A DNA stretch of 64,000 nucleotides from Lepidodermella squamata. Its lineage: Eukaryota; Gastrotricha. Each line of letters begins with the position of its first letter. The stretch's first letter is position 1. Positions 11,306 through 22,274 of the stretch are shown piece after piece. The stretch is from NCBI GenBank assembly GCA_047495785.1, contig JBLDXI010000054.1, positions 1,302,001 through 1,366,000 on the forward strand, in the 5' to 3' direction. A program made the translations under genes and the position numbers. A model generated the notes under the pieces. That model searched no databases. It was given only the letters and a program-made list of their open reading frames with translations, and had not been told where the DNA came from.

Positions 11306-13907
11306 TTAAGGCGTTACACCTTGTCCGATAAATATTTGGCTTGAGCCACGTGCAACGTAGAATGACGGGGAACGGTCGAGTTCCACAGCAGCACGTCTTG
11401 CGTAATTGCTAACACTTGGGACAGCGAGATTCAATGCAACGCAGCTTATAGCCATTACGGAGAGCGTTATACGTTGATAAGAAGAGTATTTGAAGATGGC
11501 ACCAGCTATAATGCCGCCACAGGCCAGCAGCATCACAGTCCCGTAGAAGCTTGCTGTTGTCATTTTCACGCTCGAATCGACCATATTTGATTTCTAAAGA
11601 AAAAGTAAGCAAAATATACTGAGAAAATACTTTAGGGACAATAACTTACTGATCTCAGTTTGAAAGCGACAACTGCACCTCGCAAAATTATGACACCATA
11701 AATAGCACAAATCAGTACAATAATCACTTCGGAGGCAAGCGAGGAGCTGAATTCCAACTCGAATTTAGCTAGCTGCAAGCGATAACTATCATCATTTGCT
11801 TCTTCATTATCGATGAAGTATTCGACTACAACATCTGGCGGAGCTGTGACGAACCAGATAACGAGCAGTCCGACAATAATGGCTAATGCAATCCATCCTA
11901 ATGTTTTAATAGCAGCCGTTTTCCACTGCGATCGCCTGCTAACGGAAGCGACAGCTGCTTCAGCATATTGAGACGAAAAACGGGGTTTCGATGGCCCTCT
12001 TGCTGCAGCGATAACGTTAACCTTTGAGTATGCTACTTCAAGCTCTGAAAACATGCCAAATAGAAGGCAGCAGATTCCAAGAAACAGACAGCTCAATGCT
12101 GCGAAACCCAAGGATTTGAGGCGTGGACCAAATTCAAGCGGCTGAATTAAGATATAGCTCATCATGAGCAGATTTCCCAGTAATCCAAAGATGAGCTTTT
12201 CTTCGCGTTTTCTCTTCAACCTCCACACTCCAAACATGAGAATCAATACAGTTTCAAGGCATGCTATTACGGTTAGTCCGATGTAGGCTGCTTCTCCGAT
12301 TAGCGGCATGGAAATGGTAATCAGCTGAAGTTGATCCAGTGGGGGCTTGCCGGATCTCGTGAGCCACACAAGAGGCTCGAGCCCGCAGTTGAGTGTCTTC
12401 GTTCCAGATGAGTAGACGCAGATAGGATGCGAAACTATGCTTGCAGACTGTTCTGATCTGCGAAGCTGGTAGAAACCAAGAATTGTATCTCCCCCAGAGT
12501 TAACGGTGGTGTTCCTATCAAAAGCTATGTCTCCAACTTTGGAGCGGAATCGAGCAGTGTAAACCGCTTCCTTCATGACTCTAGCTATTTCATTCCCACT
12601 TGTTTTGTAGAGATCCCCATTCGTCACCCAATTTATCAGTGATTGATTTCCTGTAGTAAACAAGAATGAGAACCACAATTCTTGTTGCTTAGTAATTGGC
12701 TTAACTTACGCCTCCTTAAAATCGACTCAGTTTCATTGAGAACGAACACTGCGAACATGGTATTGTCGTAACACATGTGACGCCCGTGAGCCCAGCTTTG
12801 GACAACCTCAGGGTTTTCAATCAACGACGTCAAACGGGTGTCGAAATCTCGACCTGAGTTACCTAACGAATCAATGTCCCCACTCATATTAAGCGACATC
12901 AAGCTGGTATATCCGAAAGCTACAACGCTTTTTAGAACGTCCCGAAGCATCGACTCAGTGCACCATTCCGTGAAACGGGTTGGGTCGTTTTGAACGAACA
13001 TCGTAGTTGTTAGCATGAAAATGACTACGCTTGGACCGAATAGTTTGTATCGGTTGAGCCAGCAAGCCGCCCTGGCAGTTGTGACTGAGTTGACAACAAT
13101 TATTCTAGGATCGACTTTCTTCAATTCCGTTACAGCAATTTCAATCTGCTCAGATTCTGGCAGAGTGCCTAGAATGTACGGGATTTTGAAAATGCCTGTA
13201 ACTTTAGAGCTGTTGTCTTTCTCGTAAACTGAGATGAAGTGCGACTCGACTTGATTGAAATAGTCGCTGCCTTCTGATAAGAAAGCAACTTTTCGCCAGC
13301 TCATCAGATTGAGAAATTTCGCGAGGGCTTCATAGGCAACGCTCAACTGCGGTAGCATGACAAAGTAGTTCTGATATCGTGATCTCAGAGTTTGAAGCTC
13401 GCTCTGAACTGAAGTCATCGTGAGCCCGACAAAGTTATAATGTTGGAGAACTTGGCCGGTGTAGTAGTTAGCGGTCATGAACGCTCCTAATGTAAGAGGA
13501 AATCGATCTGTTGTTTTCTCTGTGTTATGCAGCTGCGTTAAAATTTTGACAACTCCAACAGGCCTTGAAAACTGAAAATATAAGTTTTGAAATAACTCAG
13601 GGAAAAAGAACCAGTGACTGACCCAATCATCTATGATTTCGACTGCCAACTCATAATCGGGGAGTATTTTCAGTTTCTTCACGCTGTCCAAGACTAATCT
13701 CACTCCTTCGCTGCAAATTGGCCCGAGAGGTTGAATAGGACCGCCATAGTTATAAGACGCCATAATACTGATGACTGGGCGGCTCGAATCGTTAGCGTTG
13801 TAGTTGGAGGAATAAATGCGTGGTTGTAATGGGGCTGACATTGGCAATTTGCTAGAAGCTATTCCAAGCAAGCAAATCCAAAGAATAAAATTTAGGATTA
13901 TTTTCAT
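11306..13907 (-). CDS. GABA-B-like class C receptor, gene 4 (4 exons)
   Basis: Minus-strand exons 13907-13623, 13571-12710, 12650-11650 and 11593-11306. Signal peptide MKIILNFILWICLLGIASS, then a flytrap domain (LMSWRKVAFLSEG, FGPSVVIFML) and seven membrane segments; TM6 is ASFYGTVMLLACGGIIAGAIF. The exon layout differs from genes 1-3: the intron after GQxMxHxNF is missing, and a phase-1 intron instead splits the LRRR|NQSLINWV motif. It shares that intron position and its SAPLxPRI leader with gene 5, so genes 4 and 5 form a second subgroup. The tail of about 35 residues after TM7 (SNYARRAAVELDRS) is mildly basic. Ligand and partner unknown. Confidence 0.87.
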
Positions 13908-14334
13908 TTTTAAAACTCGATGTCTTGAGTGTAACTTAGCTGTTCAAGCTGTCATTATTTCTTGATTTCATGAATGACATGGTGGAGTTAATGGCAGGAA
14001 ACATGCTATTTTGAAGACCCTCTCAGCTTCACATCCGACATCCTAACTTACGTCGAACATGCTGCCACGCAAGCCTTGTGTTGCTTTAAAGACAGTGCTT
14101 AAAAGCTTCATAGAACAGAATTCGACACCCAATCGGCCTGCGTAGCATGAGCATATATTTGGACTGAATGCATAGGACCAATACAGCAGTAAATCTCTAT
14201 AGACTTTATTTGTCTAATGGCTATAACTTTTTCAAAGGATGAGCTGATAAAATTGTATATATCATTCCATGGAAGCGTCTTCACTTTTCACTCACGAGAG
14301 CTTCATTTTTCAGCCTGAGTTGCAGGATATTTAC
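13908..14334. other. Intergenic DNA with a repeated 3'-flank segment
   Basis: About 14145-14230 resembles 23115-23215 (GAGCATATAT, GGACTGAAT, CAGTAAATCTC, GACTTTATT, CTAAT). In both places the segment lies just 3' of a minus-strand gene and carries AATAAA on the minus strand, so it may supply polyadenylation. No gene is seen. Confidence 0.5.
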
Positions 14335-15839
14335 TTAGTTGCCGCAGGTATCGACGGGGAAGCCAGGAGCGATAGTGCTGCTGGTTGTGTAGGTGACTGA
14401 CACGAGATTCGGCGCTGCAGCGCAACAAGCCTGGAAAGTGGAGAAAGCCGCTGAAGGCCAAACCGGCTGTATAATCAATTAACCCTCCAGCGCCCACGGA
14501 TGCGCGTGTCTATGTGCGCGTATACACGCAAAGGCGTTTTTCGGTGATTTGGCGGGTTTACACGCCGACTTGGACGCGTAAACCCGCTTTTTCAAAAACT
14601 CGACGTCTATACCCGCAAGTTGCGAAAAAAATTACTAAGACGTCTCGACACGCTAATGAGGCGTCTTGACACGCAAAAATTGAGGCGTCTAAACACGCCC
14701 ATATGCTAATTTTATTCATGATTTTGACCATTTTTATTCGGAAATCGCAGGAATTTCAACGATCTTCGCTAAAATCAACAATAATCAATCACTCAGCTTG
14801 CAAGCTTGCTAGTTAATGTCTTCGGCGTCTTGTGACGCAACATTGTTCGCGTGTGAACACGCACTAGCTGTGTGACCATTGTGGCGTGTTAAGACGCCAA
14901 CTTTGCGTGTTAAGACGCACCATAAGCGTGTAAACCAGCGATTAGGCACTTGCCAACTTTGCGTCGACAGAGGGCACAGGTGTTTCAGCAAAATTTTTTT
15001 GAGGTCGATATTTTGCATCGCAATCATAGTGAAATAAATTATCAGGTGAAAAGAAAAGGCTGATTGATAAAATCTGAATTTGTCGGGTATTAAAAGTGAA
15101 AAACGCGTGTATACACGCCGTGGGCGCTGGAGGGTTAATGAATTTACATGAGTTTCAAGTTTTATAAGCTATATTCTAAACTTACACTGCCGGCACCAGG
15201 AGAAACTTGGGTCGTCCCAGCCCCTGTCAGGACGCAAGAATTCGGGAAGCGAACGCAACGACCTGGTGGTGAGGGGGAAGCACACACCTTGTATGGAGTG
15301 GAATCAATTGCAGCCATGCAATATAAAAGCGGGGTTGACGACTGTGTATACACGTCGTAGAAAATGTTGGAGCTTCCGAGAGCATCGCAGCAGGCTTTGA
15401 ATGAGTTGAACGTTGTCGTCGAAACACCGGTCGCAGGCTTGAATAACATACCGGTGAGTAATCAAGATTCTTCTTACTAGTCACTCATTCATACCACAGC
15501 TGTTGGCGTTGTGGAGCATGCAGTAGCAGCTACATGTGTGCAAAATTTGATGGTTTTTCCAACACCACTACCGGTACCGGCCGTTGTTAACTGACACATG
15601 GTGAATTGGTTCTAAACGGTGAGGATTGAGTATAAGACTCATTCGCTCATATTCAACAATTTTACGTTATCGGCACAAGATTGCGTTGAGGTGCATGCAG
15701 TTGCGGCACAGCTAGTTCCAGTGGCGCAAGTGGGCGAAGCGGGACAGGACGGGCATGGCGTTGGGGTTGTGGTTGACGTGGGAGGGCAAGCGTAGCACCC
15801 AGCAAGCACAACGGCCACAATAAACAGCGCTTTCAACAT
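14335..15839 (-). CDS. Secreted Thr/Pro- and Cys-rich protein of about 224 residues (4 exons)
   Basis: Minus-strand exons 15839-15666, 15611-15495, 15437-15186 and 14466-14335, all joined in phase 0. A strong signal peptide (MLKALFIVAVVLAGCYA) leads into a Cys/Thr/Pro-rich stretch (PPTSTTTPTPCPSCP). Two related modules follow: FNSFKACCDALG in exon 3 and FSTFQACCAAAP in exon 4, each with an ACC pair and a Tyr-Thr-x-Ser-Ser run, ending PVDTCGN. The repeat between exons is the main support for the chosen frame. Introns 1 and 2 are 54 and 57 bp; intron 3 is 719 bp only because it contains the TTAA-flanked element at 14479-15138. I do not recognise the family; an extracellular, mucin-like or structural role is inference. 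Confidence 0.7.
14479..15138. mobile_element. 660-bp non-autonomous TTAA-flanked (piggyBac-like) element inside an intron
   Basis: TTAACCCTCCAGCGCCCA at the left end (14479) is matched by its reverse complement at the right end (to 15138), giving a perfect 21-bp inverted repeat that includes the TTAA. TTAA duplication plus ends starting CCC is the hallmark of piggyBac transposons. The interior is non-coding and packed with short GCGT-nnnn-ACGC units (GCGTCTTGACACGC, GCGTGTTAAGACGC and variants). They sit in a left cluster (about 14505-14700) and a right cluster (about 14820-14935). These look like subterminal transposase-binding repeats (inference). Confidence 0.8.
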
Positions 15840-16149
15840 GACTTCGTAGAATAGTTGAGGAAAATCTAGTTGGAGAAGAACAGAATACGGTTTTATCGCG
15901 GGAAATTCTAGGACTTGAAGTAAGAGATTGAAAAGTAATAATTTGGGCGTCGATATTCCCTTTAAGATAATTCGGGTAAAGAGAAGATAAGCTACAGGCG
16001 CCCAACTCATAATTCCTCTGTAATGCTCCTGCTCGAAGTTCGCGCTTGAAGACTGTTACAAAATCACTGCTTTTATACTGCACACATTTGGCACTTGTCC
16101 TTTCGGCACGCTAGACGTTAGAGATATCAAAAATTCCATTGAATTTTTC

Positions 16150-17700
16150 GTGCTCATCAGTGCAACTTTCGCGTAACTGCGTGGTATTTTTTTGTCGTTT
16201 TTCTGCTGACCTTTACGCGCATAACAGCATTGTCGCCTTGCACTTTATCAGTGCACTGGAATGTCAAAATTCATCAATAAGCTAGTGTTAGAAGTAAGGG
16301 GAACATTTCTTATTAGTCGCGCCCTGCCGTGACTAGCTTTAACGATTATTTACTAGTATCATTGTTCTTTTTTCATTCGACGAGCAGATATCAAAACATT
16401 TCATCACATTTTTTGTGATCATCAGTTTTTTTTGCTGACCTTCACGTGCACAACAGCATTATCGTTTTGCAGCTCAATTCCGGGCCCATCGTAGTTCCGT
16501 CCGGCGCGCGCGCGTCGGTTGCGCAATTGGAGGGTAAAAGTGGAGGGTAAAAGTGGACTATAGCAATAAAACGCTATGTCGAAATTTTCATCAAATCCAG
16601 AGCCGCGTGCGCTAATGTCAAAAGACTAGTTTAGATTTTTTGGGCGGTTTTTACACCAAAATGAAGAGGAGGCGATTCACTATCAAATGATATATGCTTC
16701 TAGCGTGATAAAATTAAAGAAAATAATTTTTACGTGAATCTCAAGTTATAAGAAGCGAGTGTGCGCGCTCTCAACTGGCGCGCAAAACCTAAGGTGCGCG
16801 TAAAACTTTTTTAGTTTAATTTTTTCGCGCGAGAACCCCATATTCAATCGATAGAGAATTGTCTGAATTATTTTTTGATATAAAAACCGCCGAGATATTC
16901 AAAAGTAACCCTTTAGCATCTTCGCGCGCGGTAAAAAATTTGTTAAAAATCAGAACTTGGCTCACGCGCATCAGTTTCATTGATTTTTAACATATTTAAT
17001 ACCGCGTGCGCTGATGTCAATGGGCTACTTTTGAATATCTCGGCGGTTTTTATATCAAAAAATAATTCAGACAATTCTCTATCGATTGGATATGGGGTTC
17101 TCGCGCGAAAAATTAAACTAAAAAAGTTTTACGCGCACCTTAGGTTTTGCGCGCCAGTTTATGAGCGCGCGCACTCGCTTCTCAAAAATAAATACGCGTG
17201 GAAACCTTCTTTATTTTAGTTTTTCGCGCGAGAAACCCATTTCAATGGATAGAAAATTATTTGAATTATTTTTAGGTATAAAAACCGCCGAGATATTCAA
17301 AAGTAGCCCTTTGACATCAAGGCACGCGACGTTGAAATTCATCAAAATTTCGACTTGGTGTTTTGCGCTAAGTCCACTTTTACCCTCCAATTGCGCAACC
17401 GACGCGCGCGCGCCGGACGGAACTACGATGGGCCCGGAATTGAGCCGTTTTGCACTTCACCTGTGTACTGGAATGGCAAATTCATCGAGTTAGTGTTAGA
17501 GCAAATTCAAAATTCCTTAAAATAGTCACGCCCCGCCGTGACTAGCTCGACGATTATTTACTAGTAACATTGTTCTTTTTCCATTCGCCACGCAAGATAC
17601 ATCAAGAATTTTCATCACGCAGGCATTTAGGAGCTCATCATTTTATCGTAACAGCGGGGAATTTTTCGTTTTTTTTGTTGACCAGTGCATGCATGAAATC
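16150..17700. repeat. Tandem repeat array (unit about 230-260 bp) interrupted by a fold-back element
   Basis: The landmark G(C/T)TGACC + CANCAGCATT/GTGCATG recurs at about 16205, 16434 and 17677. In between, both units carry TGTACTGGAATG/GTGCACTGGAATG, a GTCACGCCC(C/T)GCCGTGACTAGCT motif and GATTATTTACTAGTA. Once the 974-bp insert and 9-bp duplication are removed, the units are about 229 and 260 bp, giving roughly 2.5 copies. No coding content is seen. Confidence 0.65.
16472..17445. mobile_element. 974-bp fold-back DNA element with 9-bp target-site duplication
   Basis: The left end GCTCAATTCCGGGCCCATC and about 60 further bases recur as the reverse complement at the right end; the left copy adds a duplicated GAGGGTAAAAGTG. 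CGTTTTGCA lies directly outside both ends (16463-16471 and 17446-17454). Inside, a unit of about 140 bp (AAAACCGCCGAGATATTCAAAAGTA...) occurs about four times in alternating orientation: about 16600-16700 (-), 16740-16930 (+), 16985-17170 (-) and 17195-17330 (+). The element would fold into nested hairpins. Long terminal inverted repeats with a 9-bp duplication fit a non-autonomous Mutator-like or foldback element. No transposase frame is present. Confidence 0.8.
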
Positions 17701-19367
17701 ATAATTGCTTCGCACCATACTTTTTTTATTGACGATTTTCGATCTTGATTTCAGAGATGCTGTGGCAGGTCTGGAGAGTTAATTTCTCGTTTAAAGGAAC
17801 TGTTGCTGACATCATGTTGCGGAAACTCCTTGAAAGAGAGGTCTTTCCAGTCATCGACCAGTTGTTAAGGGCAAAGGTATAGTTGAGCTGAATTTTTGGC
17901 GCCGAATCTCGAGCGTATTCAGACTTGGTGCTGGTTTTTCACGATTGGTCACTGCCACTGCAATACAGTGCTCCCTCGAAAAAAGCACTGGGTCGGGAGC
18001 CAGACCCAGTCTTTAAACAAGGGAAAGCTGTAACGAGGGCTTTAATTAAATGCAGGGGCTAACAATTTGCAGTTGCTAAGTCTTGAGACAGTTGCAAGGG
18101 CGACTTTTGGTTGGCCATTGTTTTTTACTCTGATTTTCTGTCCTGCCTGGGGTTAACGAACTCACAATAACAACAGAACCTGAAATCTCGTTAACCATTT
18201 CAGTTTACTTCAAAGGTGCACAGCTCGTCCGATTAAACACAAGATAATTTCATTTAAAATCACAGCTTTAAATGCAATCATCTTGGTCATCCCAAGCTTT
18301 AGGTAAAGAGGCTGTGAATAAACATGGCGTCACTGCAATTGGCCATCTCTGAATAGGTGATTTTAGAAACGTTCCACCCGCAGAAATCGCTTCTTCGTGT
18401 CTTGGTTGGTTAATTATTGTTCCCATGGCTGTGGCTTTGCGCTGGTCCTGATAACGATTCTCGCTTTAAACAGTTTCTTTGAGTGCGATCAGCATCAAGC
18501 ATTCAGCATTCAGCAATCCACGGTAATCACATTTAAATTTTGCGATGCCGCCGCAATCGAGAGGTTGAGCAACGGAGGTCACGTTAGCCGTAGAGTAAGT
18601 TGAAAAATTGGGCTGAAGCTCCCGCCGCCCGTCATCGGGATGTTGCCATTTTCAAAGACAAAATGAAATGAAAAAGTTGTGCAAAAACCGGAAAAATTGC
18701 CACTATACGCAGAAAAAGTAAATCTTAAGGTAGAGGAAATGTGGGCTTCTTTAAGCACCTAATGTGCACACCTGGTCTGTCGCCTCGCTGGCGCCAGACC
18801 CTTTATCTCATGTACCTGACTTTTTAGGTTAGGCTCTTGAACTCTTTTTTTTCTATCTCTGTTTAACTTTGAATCTCCCCTGCCTCACTCTTCCCCGTTG
18901 CCTCAAGCGTGGTCTTGCTGTGGACTATCATGTAGTAAAAGTTGCCACTTGTTGTCATCCTGCAATATTGTCTGTGTTTCAACCTCCAGCCTATGACAAC
19001 GACCCTGTCCCTGATAAACTTCTTGTTTCCCCATTTACTGGTTCTCTCACGCACCATCGTCGACGAGCGTAGCTTCATATTGTACACTCGAGCCTGATGA
19101 TCAGATTTTGCAAGTCTTTTTCTTTCATTGATAAATATATAATCAATAGATAAAGATTGCATGAGCACATCTACTAACACCATATTATTGAAACGAATGC
19201 TATATTTGCCAGGACACAACAATATGCTTATGTTTATGCTTTATGTTCACATTATTTGCAAATTTTATGAGATAATTTTTGTTACTTCAAGGTTTCATCT
19301 TGTACAAAGATAATCAGATGATCCACACTCCTTCCCCACGGAACGCCGTCCAACTCTGTGGGCCTTG
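17701..19367. other. Spacer with weak exon-like stretches and a possible LINE scrap
   Basis: A 40-codon plus-strand frame (17758-17877, MLWQVWRVNFSFKGTV...) starts just after a CAG and ends at a possible donor AAG|GTATAG. A second frame near 18397-18600 contains a hydrophobic run (GFALVLITILALNSFF). Neither can be joined into a gene I would defend. The minus-strand frame at 18863-19222 is listed separately. Confidence 0.35.
18863..19222 (-). pseudogene. Possible LINE endonuclease (APE-type) fragment
   Basis: A 119-residue frame contains SIDYIFINERKRLAKSDHQ followed by a basic stretch. IDYIF(V/I)N...SDHxxx is the arrangement seen at the C-terminal end of the endonuclease domain of non-LTR retrotransposons. 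Nothing else of a LINE (reverse transcriptase, 3' tail) is visible nearby. The match rests on two short motifs, so it is tentative; a host EEP-family exon is an alternative. Confidence 0.35.
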
Positions 19368-20402
19368 TCAGCAAGCCACTGAAATCGGACTTGCTCCTCG
19401 CGACCTCAGCAAAGCGGCCACAGCTGTTTCGCCTTTGCAATTCGCCAATTTGAGCGCTGTCCTGCCCAAATAATCTCTTGCATCCTTATTTGCACCTCTA
19501 TTCAGCAGCAGTTCAACAACCTCGCCTTTCCCACGATAAGCCGCATGCATCAAGGCCGTTTGAAATTGGTAATCCTTGGTCTCGATGTCAGCACCACGAT
19601 CCAGCAACAGTTGAACAACTCCTACTCGCCCCATCTCAGCCGCATTCATCAGCGCCGTCATGCCAAGGACATTCTTAGCCTCGATGTCAACGTTGAGATC
19701 CAGCAACATTCGAACTATTTCGACGTGCCCACCGTAAGCCGCAGACATCAGCACCGTCCTGCCTGTGTTCCTGTGATCAATGGTAGCGTTGCGATCCAGC
19801 AACAGTCGAAATACTTCGATGTGCCCATTATGAGCCGCACCTGACAACGCCGTAGTGCCATAGTCACCCTCAGCCTCGATGTTAGCGTTGCGATCTAGCA
19901 ACAGTCGAGCTATGTCAACATGCCCATTTTCTGCTGCACGCATCAACGCCGTAGCCCCATATTCATCCTTGGCCTCGATGGTGGCGTTGTGATCAAGCAA
20001 CAGTCGAACTAGGTCAACTTGCCCATTCTCTACTGCACGCATTAAGGCAGTCCAACGATGTTCAGTCTGTATGGAATTTACATCAGCACCGTGATCCCGG
20101 ATCAACAGTTCAGCTATTTCCACTCGCTGGTCTGATTGAGTCCGATTAGTACACATGACACTGTGAAGCAGTGGGCTATCTAGCATATTCCATAACATAG
20201 AATACTTTTTCCAAGAATCGCAGGATACCAACGCTGGGTTGCGCCAGTTTGGGTTGAAGTTGCCGCCGGTGGCATTGTCGATCTCCGCAATCAGTTGCCC
20301 CACCAGCGCCACGTCTTCCGCCTCGGCTGTTGCATTCCACAGCCTCTCGTATGCTGAGCTGAATGTGAAAAACAGATAGGTATATAGATTCCACAGCAGC
20401 AC
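19368..20402 (-). CDS. Ankyrin-repeat protein
   Basis: The 344-residue frame has about seven ankyrin repeats from about residue 110 to the end, each with the TALMxAAENGHVDIxRLLLDRxAxIEAxDxxG pattern. These bind proteins in general; the partner is unknown. The first 16 residues (MLLWNLYTYLFFTF) could be a signal-like leader. However, a good acceptor (TTTTTCACATTCAG, ending at 20359) lies inside this stretch, so the true 5' end may be an upstream exon and translation of 20359-20402 is doubtful. A region of about 95 residues before the repeats (RLWNATAEAEDVALV...) is not recognised. The upstream neighbour on the same strand is the trypsin-CCP gene. Confidence 0.75.
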   Translation of the reverse strand: MLLWNLYTYLFFTFSSAYERLWNATAEAEDVALVGQLIAEIDNATGGNFNPNWRNPALVSCDSWKKYSMLWNMLDSPLLHSVMCTNRTQSDQRVEIAELLIRDHGADVNSIQTEHRWTALMRAVENGQVDLVRLLLDHNATIEAKDEYGATALMRAAENGHVDIARLLLDRNANIEAEGDYGTTALSGAAHNGHIEVFRLLLDRNATIDHRNTGRTVLMSAAYGGHVEIVRMLLDLNVDIEAKNVLGMTALMNAAEMGRVGVVQLLLDRGADIETKDYQFQTALMHAAYRGKGEVVELLLNRGANKDARDYLGRTALKLANCKGETAVAALLRSRGASPISVAC

Positions 20403-20639
20403 TGGAAAGGGGTCTGATATAGATAACTGGGAGAATCAGCTACGCGATTCAGTAAAAATGAAAGATGCGCACTGCGCACTACCAGGCGTTCACTACACAA
20501 CCAGCCGGCTTAAATAATCTTACATCCGTTTCAACGCAATGCGACCTTTCCAGAACCTTACAGATTAAGCGTGCGGATTTAAACCTCGTCCGAAACCTCA
20601 ATTCAAACATCTGATTGTGAATATATGGCAGCAACTTAC

Positions 20640-22274
20640 AGATGCTGACTCTATGAAAACGCAAGAACCAGGCTGTGACCAGGCTGAGTGCGATAGGCAT
20701 GATATTGCAGCATTTCCCTGAATCTCGAAGTTTTCATTGCATGATATGGTTCGAGCGGCTCCGAAGCTCGAGAGACCAGGCGATACGTTGCCGTTTCTGA
20801 TCGTAGGAACAGTACCGCAGCCTTAACAGCCCACATTAAAATTGGGGAAATGCTACAATGTTTAAAACTATTACTTACCTATAGGGTTACACATTCCATT
20901 TATCATTGGTTGAAATGGAGGCAGGCACGTTGCAATTGAGACAGATGAGGAGTAACCGTAACCAGGGTTGCATTTAACACTCACTACAACTCCCCTTTCA
21001 ACAACTGCTCCAGGCATTAGAACTGCCCCAGTATCTTGGGAGGTTTCTGGGCCGACTCGGGTGACAAATCCCTCCGTTAAGCTAGGTATGGTACAGGACT
21101 GGACTGCTGGAGTGCTGCTTTGTCTTCGGAAATCTGTGTTGTTTGAAATCCAATCCAAAACCATGCAGACTCTGCTGTAGATGCCAGGCTGTCCTGCGGT
21201 GCACGAATCGGCTTTGTTCGAATTTATGCCGAGCAGGTAAGTCCTATTTGATTGCGAACACATGAGTGGACTCCCAGAATCGCCAAGGCAAACGCCACTG
21301 TCATCGGCAGCGAAACACATCGTCGAGTCGCGGGAATACTCCTGCGAACAATTTTCGTACGATCGAACCTGCAGATTAAGTTTTCTAGGGATCTCAGATC
21401 TCGTTTGGGCTGAAATACAAAAATAGCAATTAGGCTATGTGTAGCGGCGACGAATTTATGTCAACCAATCGCCTCCAACTAAGTAGACACGGTCTTCCCG
21501 TATGATCGTGTCCTATCTTCAAAATTCCAACGAATCACTGGCCAAAATCTTAGTCTGACTGGTAGGGATAATGTTAGAAGATACCTTGTTCAAAACGACC
21601 CCAGCCAACTGCGACAGCCGATTCGCATTCATCAATGGAATTGGCGGTGAGAGAGTGGGCTCGGCACATGGTTCTCGCGTCAGGCAAACAAATCGGTTTG
21701 ACCTGCTGCGAAAATTTGGGAATCGGCCTCTTCAATTGCAAGAGGGCGAAATCAAAGTCAGAGAAATTCTGATTTCCATCGTATAGCGGATGCACCAAAG
21801 GTGGAAGAGATACGAAAGATTCATAGGATGCTCCCTTAGATCGATCACTTGTATTATGGTGACCCAGCGTTGCTTTGATCCTGTTAAAACAAACGATGAA
21901 TCGCGGAAGTAGGGGAAATTACTCGAACACTCACGAAATAGGTGACATTCCGGCAATTGAAACGCAATGAGCTGCTGTTATCAGCCATGTCTTGGAGATG
22001 AGGGAAGCTCCGCAGTAAAACGGCGATGATTTGCCGCTTTTGTAAATTTCAATGAAGGCCTTGAATTAACATTCTGTTATTGTTTAATGAATCAATATTT
22101 TGAATGCAAACATACCAGCCACGGGTAGGCATTTGGTTCCACTGGTTGACTGCCTGGCTGGCTTGATTCTGCATCAGGAGCAGTGGAGATCAAAGCACCG
22201 CATTCAATATCATCTTGACAAGCAACCAGTTCGGATGCCAGCCCAAGAAAAACGATTACTAAGCGGAGACGCAT
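20640..22274 (-). CDS. Secreted trypsin-like serine protease with C-terminal CCP (sushi) domains
   Basis: Minus-strand exons 22274-22116, 22059-21935, 21880-21585, 21409-20879 and 20821-20640, all frame-consistent. Signal peptide MRLRLVIVFLGLASELVAC; a linker to AYPWL. The catalytic triad is visible: His in LITAAHC, Asp in DFDFALLQL and Ser in CLGDSGSPL. Two CCP-like modules follow the protease domain: CTIPSLTEGF...CNPGYGY...C (exon 4) and CGTVPTIRNGN...ISCNEN...GSC (exon 5). No activation RIVGG-type motif is obvious at the exon 1/2 junction, where IVGG would be expected, so zymogen cleavage is unclear. The end is unresolved: exon 5 finishes at a GTAAGT donor (20639), or translation reads through to a nearby TGA. 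An immune or clotting-cascade role is inferred from the architecture. Confidence 0.8.
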
